Positions 1 to 12,171 are shown, counted from the first letter of the stretch. The stretch is 64,000 nt of DNA from Hymenoscyphus infarciens (GCA_001414345.1 LLCB01000013.1:62001-126000); one strand, 5' to 3'. The notes: a model not told the origin generated them from the letters alone. Translations and numbers: made by a program.

Positions 1-302
1 TAAGAGTAGAAAGTAGAAGGTAATATAGTATATATATATCTATTAAATATATATATATTATAATCGCTCGTTGCTTACTCTCTATTAATATATACTACTT
101 AGTACTATACTAAATATAAGTGTAATATAACTTTAAATCTATTATCTAAAATATTATAAATTATTAAAAGTAATATATATACTTAGTATAAACGATAATA
201 TTATATAAGTACCTAATAAATAAGAGAGGAAAAGAGATAATTAAGACTTTTAATACTATAAGTATAGATATAATTTAACCTAAGAGTAAGAGATGCTAAG
301 CC

Positions 303-379
303 TAATTAGGTAATTAGTATATAATTAGTAAAGTAGTGCTTAAAGTACTTAAATAATCTTAAATTATAATTATTTAAGC
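303..379 (+). repeat. Direct repeat, left copy, with internal palindrome
   Basis: Matches 6,129-6,204 in the same orientation over most of its length. It contains a palindromic core of about 31 bp (352-378 region) beginning CTTAAATAAT and ending ATTATTTAAG, so it could form a hairpin. It may be an LTR remnant or subterminal repeat of an eroded element; termini and target duplication were not found. Confidence 0.5.
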
Positions 380-3300
380 ACTTTAGTAAAGAAGGTAAAA
401 GAAGGGTAAAGGTAGTAAAAAGTAACTAAAAAGTAGTAATAAAATTAAGGTATTATAGATAATCCTCTTAGTATCTATACCTAAAGTATCTACTACTATA
501 TACTCTTACTTCTTATCTCTCTTTTTATTATACTTATTATATATAATCTTAATCTTTTTAGTAGTATAAGAGAGTCGATTAGTAAAGGTTATTTAAGAGA
601 GAGTATCTCCTCTCTTTTTCTTTAAATTAAGGCTATTTATAAAAGCGATTATAGTAGTAGATATTATTTTACTTACTAGTATATTTATAGGTATAAGAGG
701 AGTAGATAAGAGCGAATTAGAGACCCTCTTATTAAGCTCTTAATTAAGTTTTAATTACTCTTCCTTATTAATTAATTTAAGTCTACTTTTAATAATAGTA
801 GTATTAATATCTATATATAATTAAGTATTAAGATCTCTTATAATTTGCTTATTTATATCTACCTGTTATTATACTATCTTATCTACCCTTTTTAGTATAT
901 TCAACTTAGTAGGTGCTATTAAGCTCTTCTTCTCCTTATCTTCTATAAGAGGTAATAGTAAGTATAAGCCTAGGGTTAATACTCCTTTGTTATTAGTATC
1001 CTCTCTTATATCTATATCTATATCTATATTCTTACTTCTTATATTACTTCTAGAACCCTCTTTAAAATTATTATCTCTATTATCTTCCTCTTCTAAATAA
1101 GCGGTAATAATTACGGAGTAGTCTCTTAGGTAAGCGGCGATAATTATGAATATCTCTAGAAGATTATCTGATTTTGAATTATCTACTAATATTATACTTA
1201 CTCTAGTACTAGTACTATCTCTTAGCGATGGTATAGGCCTAGTATCTCCTTCTCTATCCTAAGCGTTATCTTTAAGTATAATAGGCTTGTTGTTAGGTAC
1301 CTTAATAGGCGTCGAGAGTTGAAGAAGCGGAATTAATAGCTCTTAGGTATCTTATAAGAGCGCGATAGATTGCCTCTTTTTAGAAGATTAGAGCTTATTA
1401 TTAGTATAGCTATTAAATACTATATATACTTTATAGTACTTTTTATTAGTAAGACCTTTTAGTAAATTAAAGTATTATATAAGAGCTTATACGTTGTCTA
1501 CCTCCTTATAATCTATAGTACTTAATTACTTAGCTTTCCTCTTCTTAATAGTAACGTTTATAGCTAGAAAGACGTCTTCTGCTATATTAGTAAGAAGTAG
1601 TATATTAATAGGATCCTGCCTACTAGGAGTAGGGATTATATAGTAGATATCTTCTAAGAGCTTAATAGTAAACCTTTTAGCTTATATATTTTAAGGCACT
1701 AATTTAAAGTTAAATAGATTCTTAGAGTTACTAGTAAGTAAGTAAGGTACTTAAAATAGAAAGTTGTTATTAATTTATACTCTAACTATCTTACTATATT
1801 ATACTATAGAAGTATATATAATCGTAGAGATACTCTTAGTAGTAGAGAAGTCTTTAGTACTCGTTATATATATATGAATATATAGAGCTACTTAAATATA
1901 GATTTTAGTAATAGAGATAGGCTTTAGCGCCTTATAAGTTAAAGGAGAAGAAGCTAAGAAGCTTATACTAATTAGTAGTATATACTAAATTTAAGAGTAC
2001 TACTTACTTTTAGCCTTTTTCTTATTAGTGATAAATCCTTTCTTATATACTTTTGCTCTAATTGTTTTAGTTTTACTAAGAGCTTTTATAAAGAAGGATT
2101 ATCTAGCTTTAGCTTTTTCCTCTTAGATAGCTTACTTTCTAGCTATAGCTAATTTATCCTTCTTTTACTTAATAATAAGAGTAGAGTAGTTAGTAGTAGA
2201 ACGTTTTATAGTAGCCTTTTACTTCTTCTTAGACTCTATAATTAACTATTATTTCTTCTCTTAGCTATTAAAGCTTTATATTATAGCTTTTATAGAGTAG
2301 TTCTTTACTTTTTATAGACAGTTCTTAATCTTATTATTAGAGAGCCTCTAAGAAAGCGTAGATATGTGATTTTCTAAAGTACTTACTAGGTTTACTAGAA
2401 AGTAATAAGAGTATACTTTAAGCTTTAAACTCTTAGAATAAGGAGCTTAGACTTCTAGGTATTTAAGAGACTAATATTAAGGTATTCTAGTATGTTTTTA
2501 GTATTATAGAGTAACGGACATAGAGCTTCTAAAAGTATAAGTAAAAGTAATAGAATAAAAGTAAGAAAATTAGAAGACTGTTCTACTTAAACTATATAAC
2601 CTCTTATACCTTACTTCTTACTTTTAATACTATTTATAAGGCTTTAATATACTATTCTAGCATATATTAAATAATTACTAGTTATATAGTATATTATTCT
2701 TTATAAAGGCTAGGACTTTATTTACTATTCTATAAGTATTTATAGGAGTAGGCGTAAGTAAGGCTAGATTAAAAGATATTTTAATCTAAGTAACTACTTA
2801 GAGGCTAGCTTAGAAACCTCCTTTAGAGACTAAGGAGGTTCTAAAGATAAACAATTAATACTAAGCCTAATTTGTAAATTATTTACTACTACTAATAAAA
2901 GTTAGTAATCTATATACTCGAAATAGCTTAAAAATATAATATTCTAAATTAATTCTTTTACCTTTAATTTAAGTATAGAATAGTATTATTTATATCTATA
3001 AAGCTAACTAGAACTTAATAGATATAGAACCTATAATATTATAATTTTTTAAAGATTTAAAAGTCTAAGATTACTAACTTTTATTAGTAATAGTAAGTAA
3101 TTTACAAATTAGGCTTAGTATTAATAGTCGTAGTTAGTAGGTTTACTTTACTAAAATCCCTCTTTAAGTATTTAGAGAATTATATACTTATAACTATATC
3201 TATAACCTTATATAAATCACTTCTAATTTTAATTAAAAGTTAATAAACATATCTATTCCTCTCTAGAGTTATATTAAGCCTTTTTTTACGCTTAAAATAT

Positions 3301-5682
3301 ATAAATTTTAGGCTTAGAGCTTAGCTTATATTTAGTATAGGTTTATTCCTAGTTTAGTATATCTATTTACTTATTAATTATAGATAGCAAAAGCAACGCT
3401 ACTAGCTAACTCTCTACGCCTTTTATAGATAGTAATATATACTTCCTTTATTATATTACTCTTTATTAACGTTCTATTTACTCTAGCTAGTAGGTAATTA
3501 CAATTATAGACCACTATAGAGTCTATAGTTAGTTAGTAGATTATAATACTATAATCTTAGAGTTACTACTATAGCTAGGGATATATATTAAGTATAAGGT
3601 TACTAATAAAGAGAGAAGAGATTAAGAATTTAGAACCTTATTCTTTAAATAGACTTAAGAGACTATCTTTTAGTAGATAATCTAGGATTAGAATTATTAA
3701 AGCTCTCTACTATAACAACGACGTTTAATACTATCTATTAGTAAGAGGGCTTTATAAAAGAGGAGGCCTAATCCTAAAGATAAATTAGTAGCTTCTAGAG
3801 TAGATTAATTAAATATAAATTTATCTACTAATATCTATCTCTAAATCTCCTTTTAAATTATCTTCAACTAGTAAGATATATCTATTAGTTATATACTCTT
3901 TTAAATCCTTATCTAATTTATTATCTAACTCTTCTAATTCCTTATCTAAGAAGTTACTATTATATAGATAATCTAATATTACGTTTATTATTTAATCGCT
4001 TCTACCTTCGTTACTAAAGTATACGCTAAATTTATCTTAATTAGTCTCTCTAGCTTCCTTTAATCCTTAAGCTATCTTAGAGTATAGCTTTTACTTATAT
4101 ACTCTCTCTAGCTTACCTAAAAGGCTTAATCCTACTAAATTACCTTCTTAGATATATACTAATAATTCTACTCTTAAATCTAAGTACGCTATAGTATAAG
4201 TTTCTCTCTCTTTAGTATATATTATCTTATTAATTAATAGCATATATCTATATACTAATAATTTTATTTTATACTACTCTAGAGTTACTTAAGGTAAATA
4301 TATATTAATATCCTAATTCTTATATAATTCCTAAAGCTTAGTAAGCTTCTTAGTAAGCACCTTAATACTATAATCCTCTATTAGATACTCTTTACTCTTA
4401 GGATAGTAAAAGTTAGTCTATAGTACTCTTAGTATCTTATACTCTTAATTAGTATTAGTACGAATATAATAGCGATTCTATATATATATAAACGTTTAAA
4501 GCTCCTTTTAGATAATCAGAATATATATATATAATATAGCGATTATATTAAGGAGGCTCTTTTTAGAAAATAACCTCTTTTTATAAATACTCTAGAAGTA
4601 TATCTTCTACTTATTTAGAGACCCTTTTACAAGCTATCTCTACTAAGCCTTAATACGTTAGTTAGCTATAGAAGTACTAAACTAATATAGGTCTAAAAAT
4701 TAGTATAGCTCTCTACTACTTTTTATAGCTTATTATTAATAAAGTATATAGTAAGCGTCTACTACTATTAGAGATTCTAATCCTTAATCTAATTATATAT
4801 AGTATAGTATCTTTCTAAGGCTACTTATAGTATTACTATATTACTATAGAGTAGATACTACTATATTATTTAAGATACTATAATAGCTTTAAAAGAGAAA
4901 TTAAGTATAGGTATTAATACTAGTATATATCTTAATATTAACAAACCTTAATTTATAATATCTATTAATACTTTATATAAAATTAGGCTCTAGTATAACA
5001 TATTTACTATAAATATTCTTAATCTCTTATAATCTATAATTATACCTCTTCTTATCAACCTTTAATAGCACTTTTTAAATCTTATTCTAGCTCTATCTTT
5101 TATCTCTATCTCTATTAATACTATGAGTATTAAGGTACGTATAGAGGAACCTAAGGCTGAAGCTCCTTATAGTACTAAAGTAGCTATATTTATAAATCTT
5201 ATACTAAAGAATAGCCTCTAGCTTTTTACGCTCTTCCTATATAAGAAACTTTTAATATTAAAGGCTTATCTTGAATTATAACTTTTAAAGCTTTTAAGGC
5301 TTAATTATAAAGCTCTTATAATTTAATATATATACTATACTTAAATTAAATAATTCTACATCTTTAAAGAGATATACTACTCGTATATATAAAGTAGAAG
5401 TAGTCTTACTTTTTTTATACTAGTAAAGGTTCTACCTTATATTAATTTAGAGCTTAAGAGTAGTATTAGAGACGTCGATATTATACTTACTTTTAAGGAT
5501 ATTATATATCTCTTAAGTAGAGACTTCCTTTTAGTATAACTCTTTTATAAACACCTTATATAGCTCTAAATCGATAAACTAACATAGTATATTTAAGCTT
5601 CTATTATATACTTAAAATCGCTCTTTTTATACTTTCTACTATACTTAAAATTCTAGGATTATTATACTATAATACTACTATT

Positions 5683-6075
5683 AAGGATATTATACTTTAA
5701 TAGATATCTAGAGCTACTACTAGAGATTATTCTCTTCTTTCTTTTATTATTATTAGTATTTGAATTTAAGAGAGGAGAGGGAGTATATATAGTAATAGGA
5801 TAGCACTTTCAAAGGAAGGAATAATATAGAGTAGTATTTAAAGGAAGGAGCGACTAATTCAATTTATCTTAAGAGGTTCTACTACTAAGGATATTATACT
5901 TTAATAGATATCTAAAGCTACTACTAAAGATTATTCTCTTTCTTCTTCTATTATTATTAATACTTAAATTCGAGAGAGGAGAGAGAGTATATATAGTAGT
6001 AGGATAGTACTTTTAAAGGAAGGAATAATAGAGAGTAGTATATAGTATTTAAAGGAAGGAGTAATATAAGAGAGT
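5683..6075 (+). repeat. ~203-bp imperfect tandem duplication
   Basis: The sequence starting AAGGATATTATAC at 5,683 recurs at 5,886 and the similarity runs through the following ~190 bp, including a purine-rich GAGAGGAGAG tract and AAAGGAAGGA motifs. Differences are mainly G/A and C/T, as expected if both copies were hit by RIP after duplication. Likely part of the untranslated or regulatory end of an eroded transposon. Confidence 0.6.
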
Positions 6076-6128
6076 TAGTATATAGAGTAAGTATACTTTT
6101 TAGCCTATAAAATAAATAGCACTAACTC

Positions 6129-6204
6129 TAATTAGGAAATTAGTATATAATCGAGAAAAGTAGCTAAAAGTGCTTAAATAATCTTAAATTAAGATTATTT
6201 AAGC
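6129..6204 (+). repeat. Direct repeat, right copy, with near-perfect palindrome
   Basis: Second copy of the repeat at 303-379. Its palindrome (CTTAAATAATCTTAA followed by its near-exact reverse complement) is better preserved here than in the left copy. Confidence 0.5.
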
Positions 6205-6417
6205 TTTTAAAGCAAGCTAATTACTTTGATATTAAGTAATCTAGAGTAATTAGTTTAAAAAAGGCTTAGTTTTAAGATATAATTTAAGAACTTATTATAA
6301 TAATAAAAGTCGATTTATATAGTCTTTTTATATTATATATATATATCTCTTACTCTAATATATTTTAATTTAATATTTAATACTTTTTATAATTATTTAT
6401 TAATTATATAACTTTTA

Positions 6418-6582
6418 CGATTTATAATTTACGATTTACGATTTACGATTTAGCCTCTAAAAAATCTACGTTTATTAATTTACGATTTACGATTTACGAT
6501 TTAGCTCTAAAAGGCTATATACTTAGAAATCTAAGCTTTACGATTTACGATTTGCGATTTACGATTTACGATTTGCGATTTA
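6418..6582 (+). repeat. 7-bp tandem array (TTTACGA / TTTGCGA units)
   Basis: Three clusters of units TTTACGA, at about 6,418-6,452, 6,480-6,503 and 6,536-6,582, separated by short AT-rich spacers. The last cluster also contains TTTGCGA units. TTTGCGA to TTTACGA is a G-to-A change (CpA to TpA on the other strand), so TTTGCGA is probably the older unit and RIP has converted most copies. A decayed second copy occurs at about 8,698-8,712, followed by the same downstream sequence. Simple repeats at one end are typical of some non-LTR retrotransposon 3' ends, but this is only a possibility. Confidence 0.75.
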
Positions 6583-6770
6583 GTCGTCGTTTCCGACTTT
6601 TGGTATGTACGGGACGCCCTACCAGGACGCCCTAGGTGAGAGGGTCCAAACCTACGAGCCAATCTACCTATGTTGAGAAAGGATCTTTGTTGGATTACAC
6701 ATCCCAGAAGTCGGAGCCTAGCGAGTGACATACCGGAGGTTTTCTTCATCATAGTGTTCTTGAGAGCAAT
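6583..6770. other. Shared element end and unassigned sequence
   Basis: The first ~50 bp (starting TAGTCGTCG, containing CGACTTTTGGTATG and the doubled GGACGCCCT) match the decayed copy at 8,712-8,755. The rest has balanced composition but I see no coding exon that joins convincingly to the HET fragment downstream. A short minus-strand frame covers the stretch but continues into the 7-bp repeats and is not credible. Confidence 0.4.
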
Positions 6771-7746
6771 TGCCAAAATATAAGCAATCGGTGGCGAAAT
6801 CCAACTTTACAAACAGCCTGGTGTTTTCAAGAAAGAATGCTTGCATCGAGAATTATTCATTTCACGGCTGTCGAACTCATCTGGGAATGTAAGTCAAAGA
6901 CAGACTGCGAATGTGGTCTCCGAAACTCTTCTGAAGTTACCTTGAAACAGTGTCTAGATATCTCTCTGAAAAAGGCCCGACTTTACTTCCTCGCGTACGA
7001 CCGCTTCGAAAATGTGGTGGAAGCTTGTCGTTGAATACTCTTGGCTAGAACTGACGATTCCTTCGGATAAATTACCGGCGATCTCTAAATTAGCACGCTT
7101 GTTTCCAAAGCTGGGGATGTATTGGGCTGGAATGTGGAGTAACGAGTTGCCATCGTCTCTCCTTTGGAGAGCGAAACCGTCAGTTGGCTCTTACGAAGTG
7201 AAGAAAGGTTGGATTGTGGTATCTGTGGCACCTTCCTGGTCTTGGGCGTCCGCAAGAAATCCTCTTCACGAAACAGAGTTAAGCTCAGTAGATATCGTCA
7301 CTGAAGTGCTGAACGGCAACGATCCGCATGCAATCGCAGATGTTTATGGACAAATACTTCATGTACGGCTTGTTCTCAAAAGTCTTCTTTGGATGGCGTC
7401 GTCAGATATATCATTTTTCGGCAAGCGATTGACTGAAAGACAATTAGTCTCTAAGTCAAGGGCAGTGATCCCTGGAATGGACTATGGTTCAAGTAGGATG
7501 AGTGTATTGCTGAATTCTCGGGTACTGATGTGTCAAGAAACTGACGTCTCAACGCACCAAGTCATGTGTATCGCCATCAACTCAACAATGTCTCAACAAC
7601 ATGGGTGAGTCTTGGAATGTTTGGTTCTTCGTAAACCTGCTTTGGAAGGTACTGTATTCGAGCGGATCGGTCTGCTGACTTGCATGGATAATTCATTTGA
7701 GTCGGAAAGCGTGTTTAGGGAAACAGGGGAGGTTACCATCATTTAA
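6771..7746 (+). pseudogene. HET-domain protein, truncated and frameshifted
   Basis: The translated pieces match the back half of fungal heterokaryon-incompatibility (HET, PF06985) proteins: the WCFQER-type end of the HET domain (6,819-6,836), ASRIIHF and ELIWEC just after it, then a C-terminal region with WWKLVVEYS, SDKLPAISKLA, YWAGMW, LLW and APSWSWAS (from 7,012), and a tail resembling the usual RIGLL ending near 7,660. HET proteins trigger programmed cell death when genetically different hyphae fuse. Three lesions are visible: the N-terminal HET domain is missing at the border with the repeat block, the frame shifts by one around the A5 run near 6,970, and an in-frame TGA at 7,606-7,608 precedes the natural-looking end (TAA at 7,744). 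Composition is normal, so truncation and drift, not heavy RIP, inactivated it. Confidence 0.8.
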
Positions 7747-8190
7747 CAGTTCTATTACATGCATCAACACCCCCCTCAAGTTTTAGGAGCTTAATTTACC
7801 CTCTTACACCCTGAGGATTGGGGTGAATTATAGAATTCAGTCATTTTACATTATAATTCAGGCAACCTGCCGTTTGGGCGAGGTTGACTGGGCGACTTCG
7901 TAACTATGACACGAATTACTCCGCTTTTTTCTTCTTCATAATTACCAAAACATAGCTGACGCTCAGTGTATTCTCACCGTAAGAGTAAATGACCTGAAAG
8001 ATAGCTATCAACGGCGCACAGTGACTACAATTAGAAGAATGAATGTGAGTGGATGTGAAGGTTATTTTCCATTGAAGTTTAATAGTACGTGTTAGATTAA
8101 ATTATTACGGCATCCTGAATATACAAAAAGTGAGATCAACTGAATTATAAATAGGAACTCGTAGATCGTAAATTATTACTGTTTAAAATA
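7747..8190. other. Intergenic, no gene seen
   Basis: Balanced to AT-leaning sequence after the HET pseudogene. I see no coding frame, RNA or repeat structure that I can support; composition drops into RIP-like AT-rich DNA at the right end. Confidence 0.5.
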
Positions 8191-8765
8191 AAATAGTGTT
8201 TAATTTAAATCCTCTTTCACTTCCTTCTTCTCTCTCTTACTATTCTACTTATATACCTATAAAGCGATCTATATTAAGGGTAGATAGTCTTAACTACTAG
8301 CTAATTAGAGAATAGAGAGAGATAGTAAGTATCACGTATCTAATATTAATATTAGTAAAATTATTCTCTTACTATTATCTCCTCGCTATCGCCTTCTTAT
8401 TATTATATTCTTACTACTTATTACCTAGCTATAATATTATATTCTTTCTATTGTTTCTAGATAAAAAGAGAGAAGAGAAGTAAGAGAAGGTAGAGAAGAG
8501 AGGAAGAGTAGATGGAATATTACTAATAAACTCCTCCTACTTATACTAGGAAAAACCTTCCTCTAGAATATTTACTTACCTCTCTCTCCTATACTCTCTT
8601 AGTGAATTGGATAAGAAGTAAGAGGGCAAGAGAGGTAAAAAATAGGTACATAGTATAATCTAGTTCAAGATTTGCTAATAAATACTTGCCTTTTGCTTTA
8701 CGATTTGTAATTTAGTCGATTCTAACTTTTTAGTATATCTAGGACGCTCTAATTATTCCGTCTCG
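8191..8765. repeat. Short RIP-eroded relic with second copy of the 7-bp element end
   Basis: AT-rich, TpA-rich DNA without a frame. Its right end (about 8,698-8,755) holds one decayed 7-bp unit and then a RIP-changed copy of the 6,583-6,640 sequence in the same orientation, with G-to-A and C-to-T differences. The HET fragment therefore sits between two same-orientation copies of one element end, about 2.1 kb apart. Confidence 0.6.
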
Positions 8766-9001
8766 CTGTCAAGGAGGCTTAGAGTCATGATCTATTGAGA
8801 CTGAGTAAGATGCACTCTTTCTCTATTTCCATGCTAATTTTCTATTTAATATGGATCATATTTCTTCGCGTCCTCCCTGTTGGTTTTCTAAATACATCCT
8901 GTCAGTATTTTTATTTGAGGCATAAAAATTATGTTTCCATATATTTCCTTGTCTTTTGTTTCCACCACTCGGATTCCAGACTCCTATCTATTACCATAGC
9001 C

Positions 9002-9575
9002 ATGTATGCGACAACCATTATGGCTGCTGGAGCCATTGTATTAAGTCGCAATGTGGAAAAAAAGAGGATCATTATACCCTGTTAACCTTCCTGAAGTTGC
9101 TGCCGAGTCTGTAAAAAATAAATCACCAAGAGATGCTGGTGAGGCATCATCCAAAGGTGTCTACCAAGTCCCTTTCGCAGGTGTCGACCGAGATTTACAC
9201 CAATGTGAGTCTGAAACTTCTTTCCCTTCTCAATGGAAAAGCAAGGAATGCTATCGTTGAACATGAATTTTCAGGCTAACCAAAGCATTAGCCGCTTTCG
9301 ACAAAATCGTGGCATTAGAGAATAACAATGACCATAAAATCACGATATACTGTAACGAAGATACCATAGAATGGCCTAGAGAAGAGGCGGAAAAACTAAC
9401 ACAAATTATGCCAAGACTTGTAAAGTCACCATTTGCAAAAGGGTGCATCGCTCTTTTTTCCCCACTTCCCCCAGAAAACTCCACCAAAACCCGTACTCAT
9501 TTTTCTTGCCCCCTCGGAACTTCCCTCAGTCGTCTTTTCAACTCCAGCCAATTTGTTCGAATTTTGAGCATCTGA
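9002..9575 (+). pseudogene. Small hypothetical protein, probably frameshifted
   Basis: Two plausible exons. The first starts at an ATG at 9,002 with a short hydrophobic N-terminus, and the reading frame is lost at an A7 run (9,057-9,063), where the adjacent +1 frame opens at 9,051 and continues as a Lys/Glu-containing stretch up to a GTGAGT donor at 9,205. The second exon, best joined with an acceptor ending at 9,291, reads AFDKIVALENNN and KITIYCNEDTIEW before running to a stop at 9,573-9,575. A Lys-Arg pair just after the hydrophobic start would suit a small secreted protein cut by a Kex2-type protease, but this depends on the frameshift being real or a sequencing error. No family is recognised and the last ~40 codons may be non-coding. 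Confidence 0.3.
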
Positions 9576-9858
9576 AGACAGAGGTTGAATAAGATAAAAG
9601 CAGGCAATCCATTGAATTAACACACAACTATCCGGGCTATGGCAGACTAGTAACAAACGCAACCCCCACAGCAGACGCATCCAATGGTTCGTTTTAAAAG
9701 ACTCCACCCTTCCACCCCAAAACTTAACGATAGTGTAGTCTTTTACCAACTACGGGTACGACGCAACAAGCAAACTTTTCAACACAAGACCCAAAAACAA
9801 GACTACAAAAACAAACCGAGAACCAAAACACTATGACAACCCAACAAAAAGGATAAAA

Positions 9859-10434
9859 TCATGTCAATACAAACAACTGATCCGAGACAAGAGCGCAAGA
9901 CAGCCAATCGTGTTGCTGGATCCTCTCAATCGTGGTGATTTCCTCCTTGTCGGTAGCTTGTAACCATTTCCGGAGTTGAAAAGATGTAGGTCGTTGCTTT
10001 GATTCATCATGAGGTATCGAGGTGTTAGGAGCGGGATAAATGCTTTTAGTGTTGATGGGAGGAAGAGATGACAAGGAGTTTTGAGACATTGATGTAGCAT
10101 TCTTTGGTGTGGGCATGTTGGCCTCGCCATATTTTATCGAGCTGCGAGCGTTTGGCGGGTCGGAGGTTGAAGTGGTAGGGGTTAGAAGACTGATTGATAA
10201 AGAGTGATTGTCATCCAGCTCAATTTCGATATCGGCCATCTGGCTCGATGTGTTGTGTTCTTGAGAAAGAATTGGTCGTCTTGTTGCAGAGACACTGTAT
10301 GCTGGAGGGTTGTTCGGAGGAGAGACTTTTGTCGACGGGGGTTGATTCATCGATGCGGCTTCGGCTGGTATGCTAAGTGTAGTTGAAGAGGATTGCGATA
10401 CCATGCCGCCTGGTGCGAAGCTACAATTGTTAGG
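9859..10434 (-). CDS. Hypothetical Ser/Pro-rich C-terminal fragment
   Basis: An open frame of 181 codons runs from an ATG at 10,404 to a stop at 9,859. It is rich in Ser, Pro, Thr and Asn, with an acidic patch (ADIEIELDD) near residue 90 and no cysteine motif, membrane segment or recognisable domain. Just upstream on the same strand, 10,434-10,421 reads as a branch-point and acceptor (CCTAAC then TTGTAG), so the frame may be the last exon of a longer gene. A proline-rich frame further upstream (about 10,525-10,436) is in another register. I cannot find a clean first exon, so this may be a decayed gene. No function can be given. Confidence 0.3.
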   Translation of the reverse strand, partial: PNNCSFAPGGMVSQSSSTTLSIPAEAASMNQPPSTKVSPPNNPPAYSVSATRRPILSQEHNTSSQMADIEIELDDNHSLSISLLTPTTSTSDPPNARSSIKYGEANMPTPKNATSMSQNSLSSLPPINTKSIYPAPNTSIPHDESKQRPTSFQLRKWLQATDKEEITTIERIQQHDWLSCALVSDQLFVLT

Positions 10435-12171
10435 GAGATGTGCTTTGGTGAAGAAAGCCTTTATCAGAAGGAGGTGGGGGGACTGACAGATCAGGAGACG
10501 GTCCGGGACTTCCAAGAGTGAGACTACCACTGCCTATGGTAATGAATTACGGAGGTATTGCGAGCTTGATATGCCAAGATATTCCTAATTAAAAATGGAC
10601 AATGGCACTGTAGTCGCTTGAATTCTGTTTCTGCCAATACCAGGGAGATTCGACATGTTTATATGCTCTGGCTAGCACCCACTGCTTTCAGTAGATATTC
10701 AAATCGAACGATGCCGACTGGAAGAACACAACCACGACTTGCAGGTGAGGCAACTTGATTTGTGACTTGCAGGATTGCGAACCACAAAACATGTTGAAGA
10801 GGGCTCCCCTACTTAGGGATCTTGTGAGGACTTGCTCCATCCTCATGCAAGTCTTTGGGAATCGGAGTGCTCGGAACCTAGTAATGTGATAGCACTGCTC
10901 GCCGGAACCAATTGAGAGTTTCCAACGCGCACAAAGCCGAGCACATACTACGCCGGTGAACGGCATAGGTGCATGCGGCTGCAAGGCAAATGGAGTTCTG
11001 CCCTGCATAGATGAGTTGGCTTGAATAAAATGCTCTTGCCAACCAGCGCCTGTAGAGTTCCCAGAAGAGAGCGCGCATGACTGAAACAGAACTGCGAGGC
11101 AGCCTTACATCATTGCGAACCGTTAATGGAAGCAAGAGATTGAGAAGACACTGGAAACAAAAGCACTTATTTAGAAAGAAAAGTTGACTCATTCCTCAAT
11201 CGCAATTATGTCAAACTAAGTTGAAATGGCAAGAATCAGTTGCAAGTAGGAAGCAAGAACAAGAAATACATCGACCTCCAGCTGTCAATTGGCACCCAAC
11301 TGAATCTATCCTGCAAACATACAGTTCGCACTTTTGCGAACCATACCGAAGATAGCGACGCCACTGAGCTGCTTCTGTCACTCGGCAGCGGCCCGCCAGG
11401 AGTATTTTGAATAGTATATGCTTTTTGAAATAAAAATTGCCAATTTGCGCCTGCAGGAACTTTTCAAACAACAAGGGCTCCAAAAAGTGGAAGATACTAG
11501 CCTCTCTTCTGCAAGATCAGGTACAGGCACTGAGATCAAGATACTGCTGTTGTGGCCACCACCAAGAGGGAGAAGGACTGCCTCTGGTCTGGAGGCAAAG
11601 TATGTACCTCCATAACACAGCGCCAAATTAGCGCAAAGAGAAAGTCGAGGTGGTATCTGGTTGCCTTGACGTCGCCTCGAACCCCACAACAAGCTGCGAC
11701 TGGTGGTTACGAGCTCACCGGAGAGTGGCAATTGGAATTGTCACCAGCATTGCAGGAGAAAGTGCGCAGTAGTGTCCCGATGACCTAGACGTGCCCTTCC
11801 AACATCCTTTAACAATGCGCCCGAGAGATATGGTTTGGTTCCAAGCGAGTGCCTGCCGTAACCCATCTGCCAAATCCACATGCACATGCTTCTTGCCGTA
11901 GATGAATATATTATATGGCGTTCGGACCATGGTGGCCTCGATCTTGGATTTGTGCGATGGATGGATTATGCGTTCGGAACGGCGCCCTTTGCCTCACGCT
12001 ACCCCAAGACGATGCTGTGCTGTGTTGCTTTGAGAATCGTCTGGATCCATCGATTCTCAAGTCATTGTGCCCGGTCTTGACGTCTCGACAGTCCATTTGT
12101 GCACACTGAGGCTCGTTGCATGCGTGGATTTTGCATTGCTTGCGAGCCGGTGACAGAATCAGTAACCCGAC
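10435..12171. other. Long gene-poor island stretch
   Basis: Composition is balanced (not RIP-like), yet no frame shows convincing codon use, splice signals or a known domain on either strand. Several 60-115-codon open frames overlap on both strands, as expected by chance in this base composition. It may be decayed or non-coding DNA. Confidence 0.5.

Larger units (their letters stand above)
1..6411. repeat. RIP-eroded transposon block 1
   Basis: Very AT-rich sequence with CpA and TpG almost absent and TpA in excess, the expected product of repeat-induced point mutation. No intact reading frame survives. On the minus strand, long frames interrupted mainly by TAG and TAA can be followed through about 2,300-600 and 5,300-3,200, suggesting one or more large eroded proteins, but I cannot assign a family. 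A pair of ~77-bp direct repeats near the ends (303-379 and 6,129-6,204) may be relics of LTRs or subterminal repeats of one ~5.9-kb element. A ~203-bp tandem duplication lies at 5,683-6,075. The right border is a 7-bp tandem array. Confidence 0.8.

Noticed and set aside
1..6411. Starship captain (DUF3435 tyrosine recombinase) in the left block
   Set aside because: I looked for its Arg-x-x-Tyr-type regions in the minus-strand frames and found none that I could support.
6418..6582. 7-bp array as a telomere or interstitial telomeric repeat
   Set aside because: The unit TTTACGA/TTTGCGA is not the fungal TTAGGG telomere repeat, and the array is short and interrupted.
6531..6776. 81-codon minus-strand frame ending in the 7-bp repeats
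   Set aside because: A third of it is the translated tandem repeat; no start context and no matching exon.
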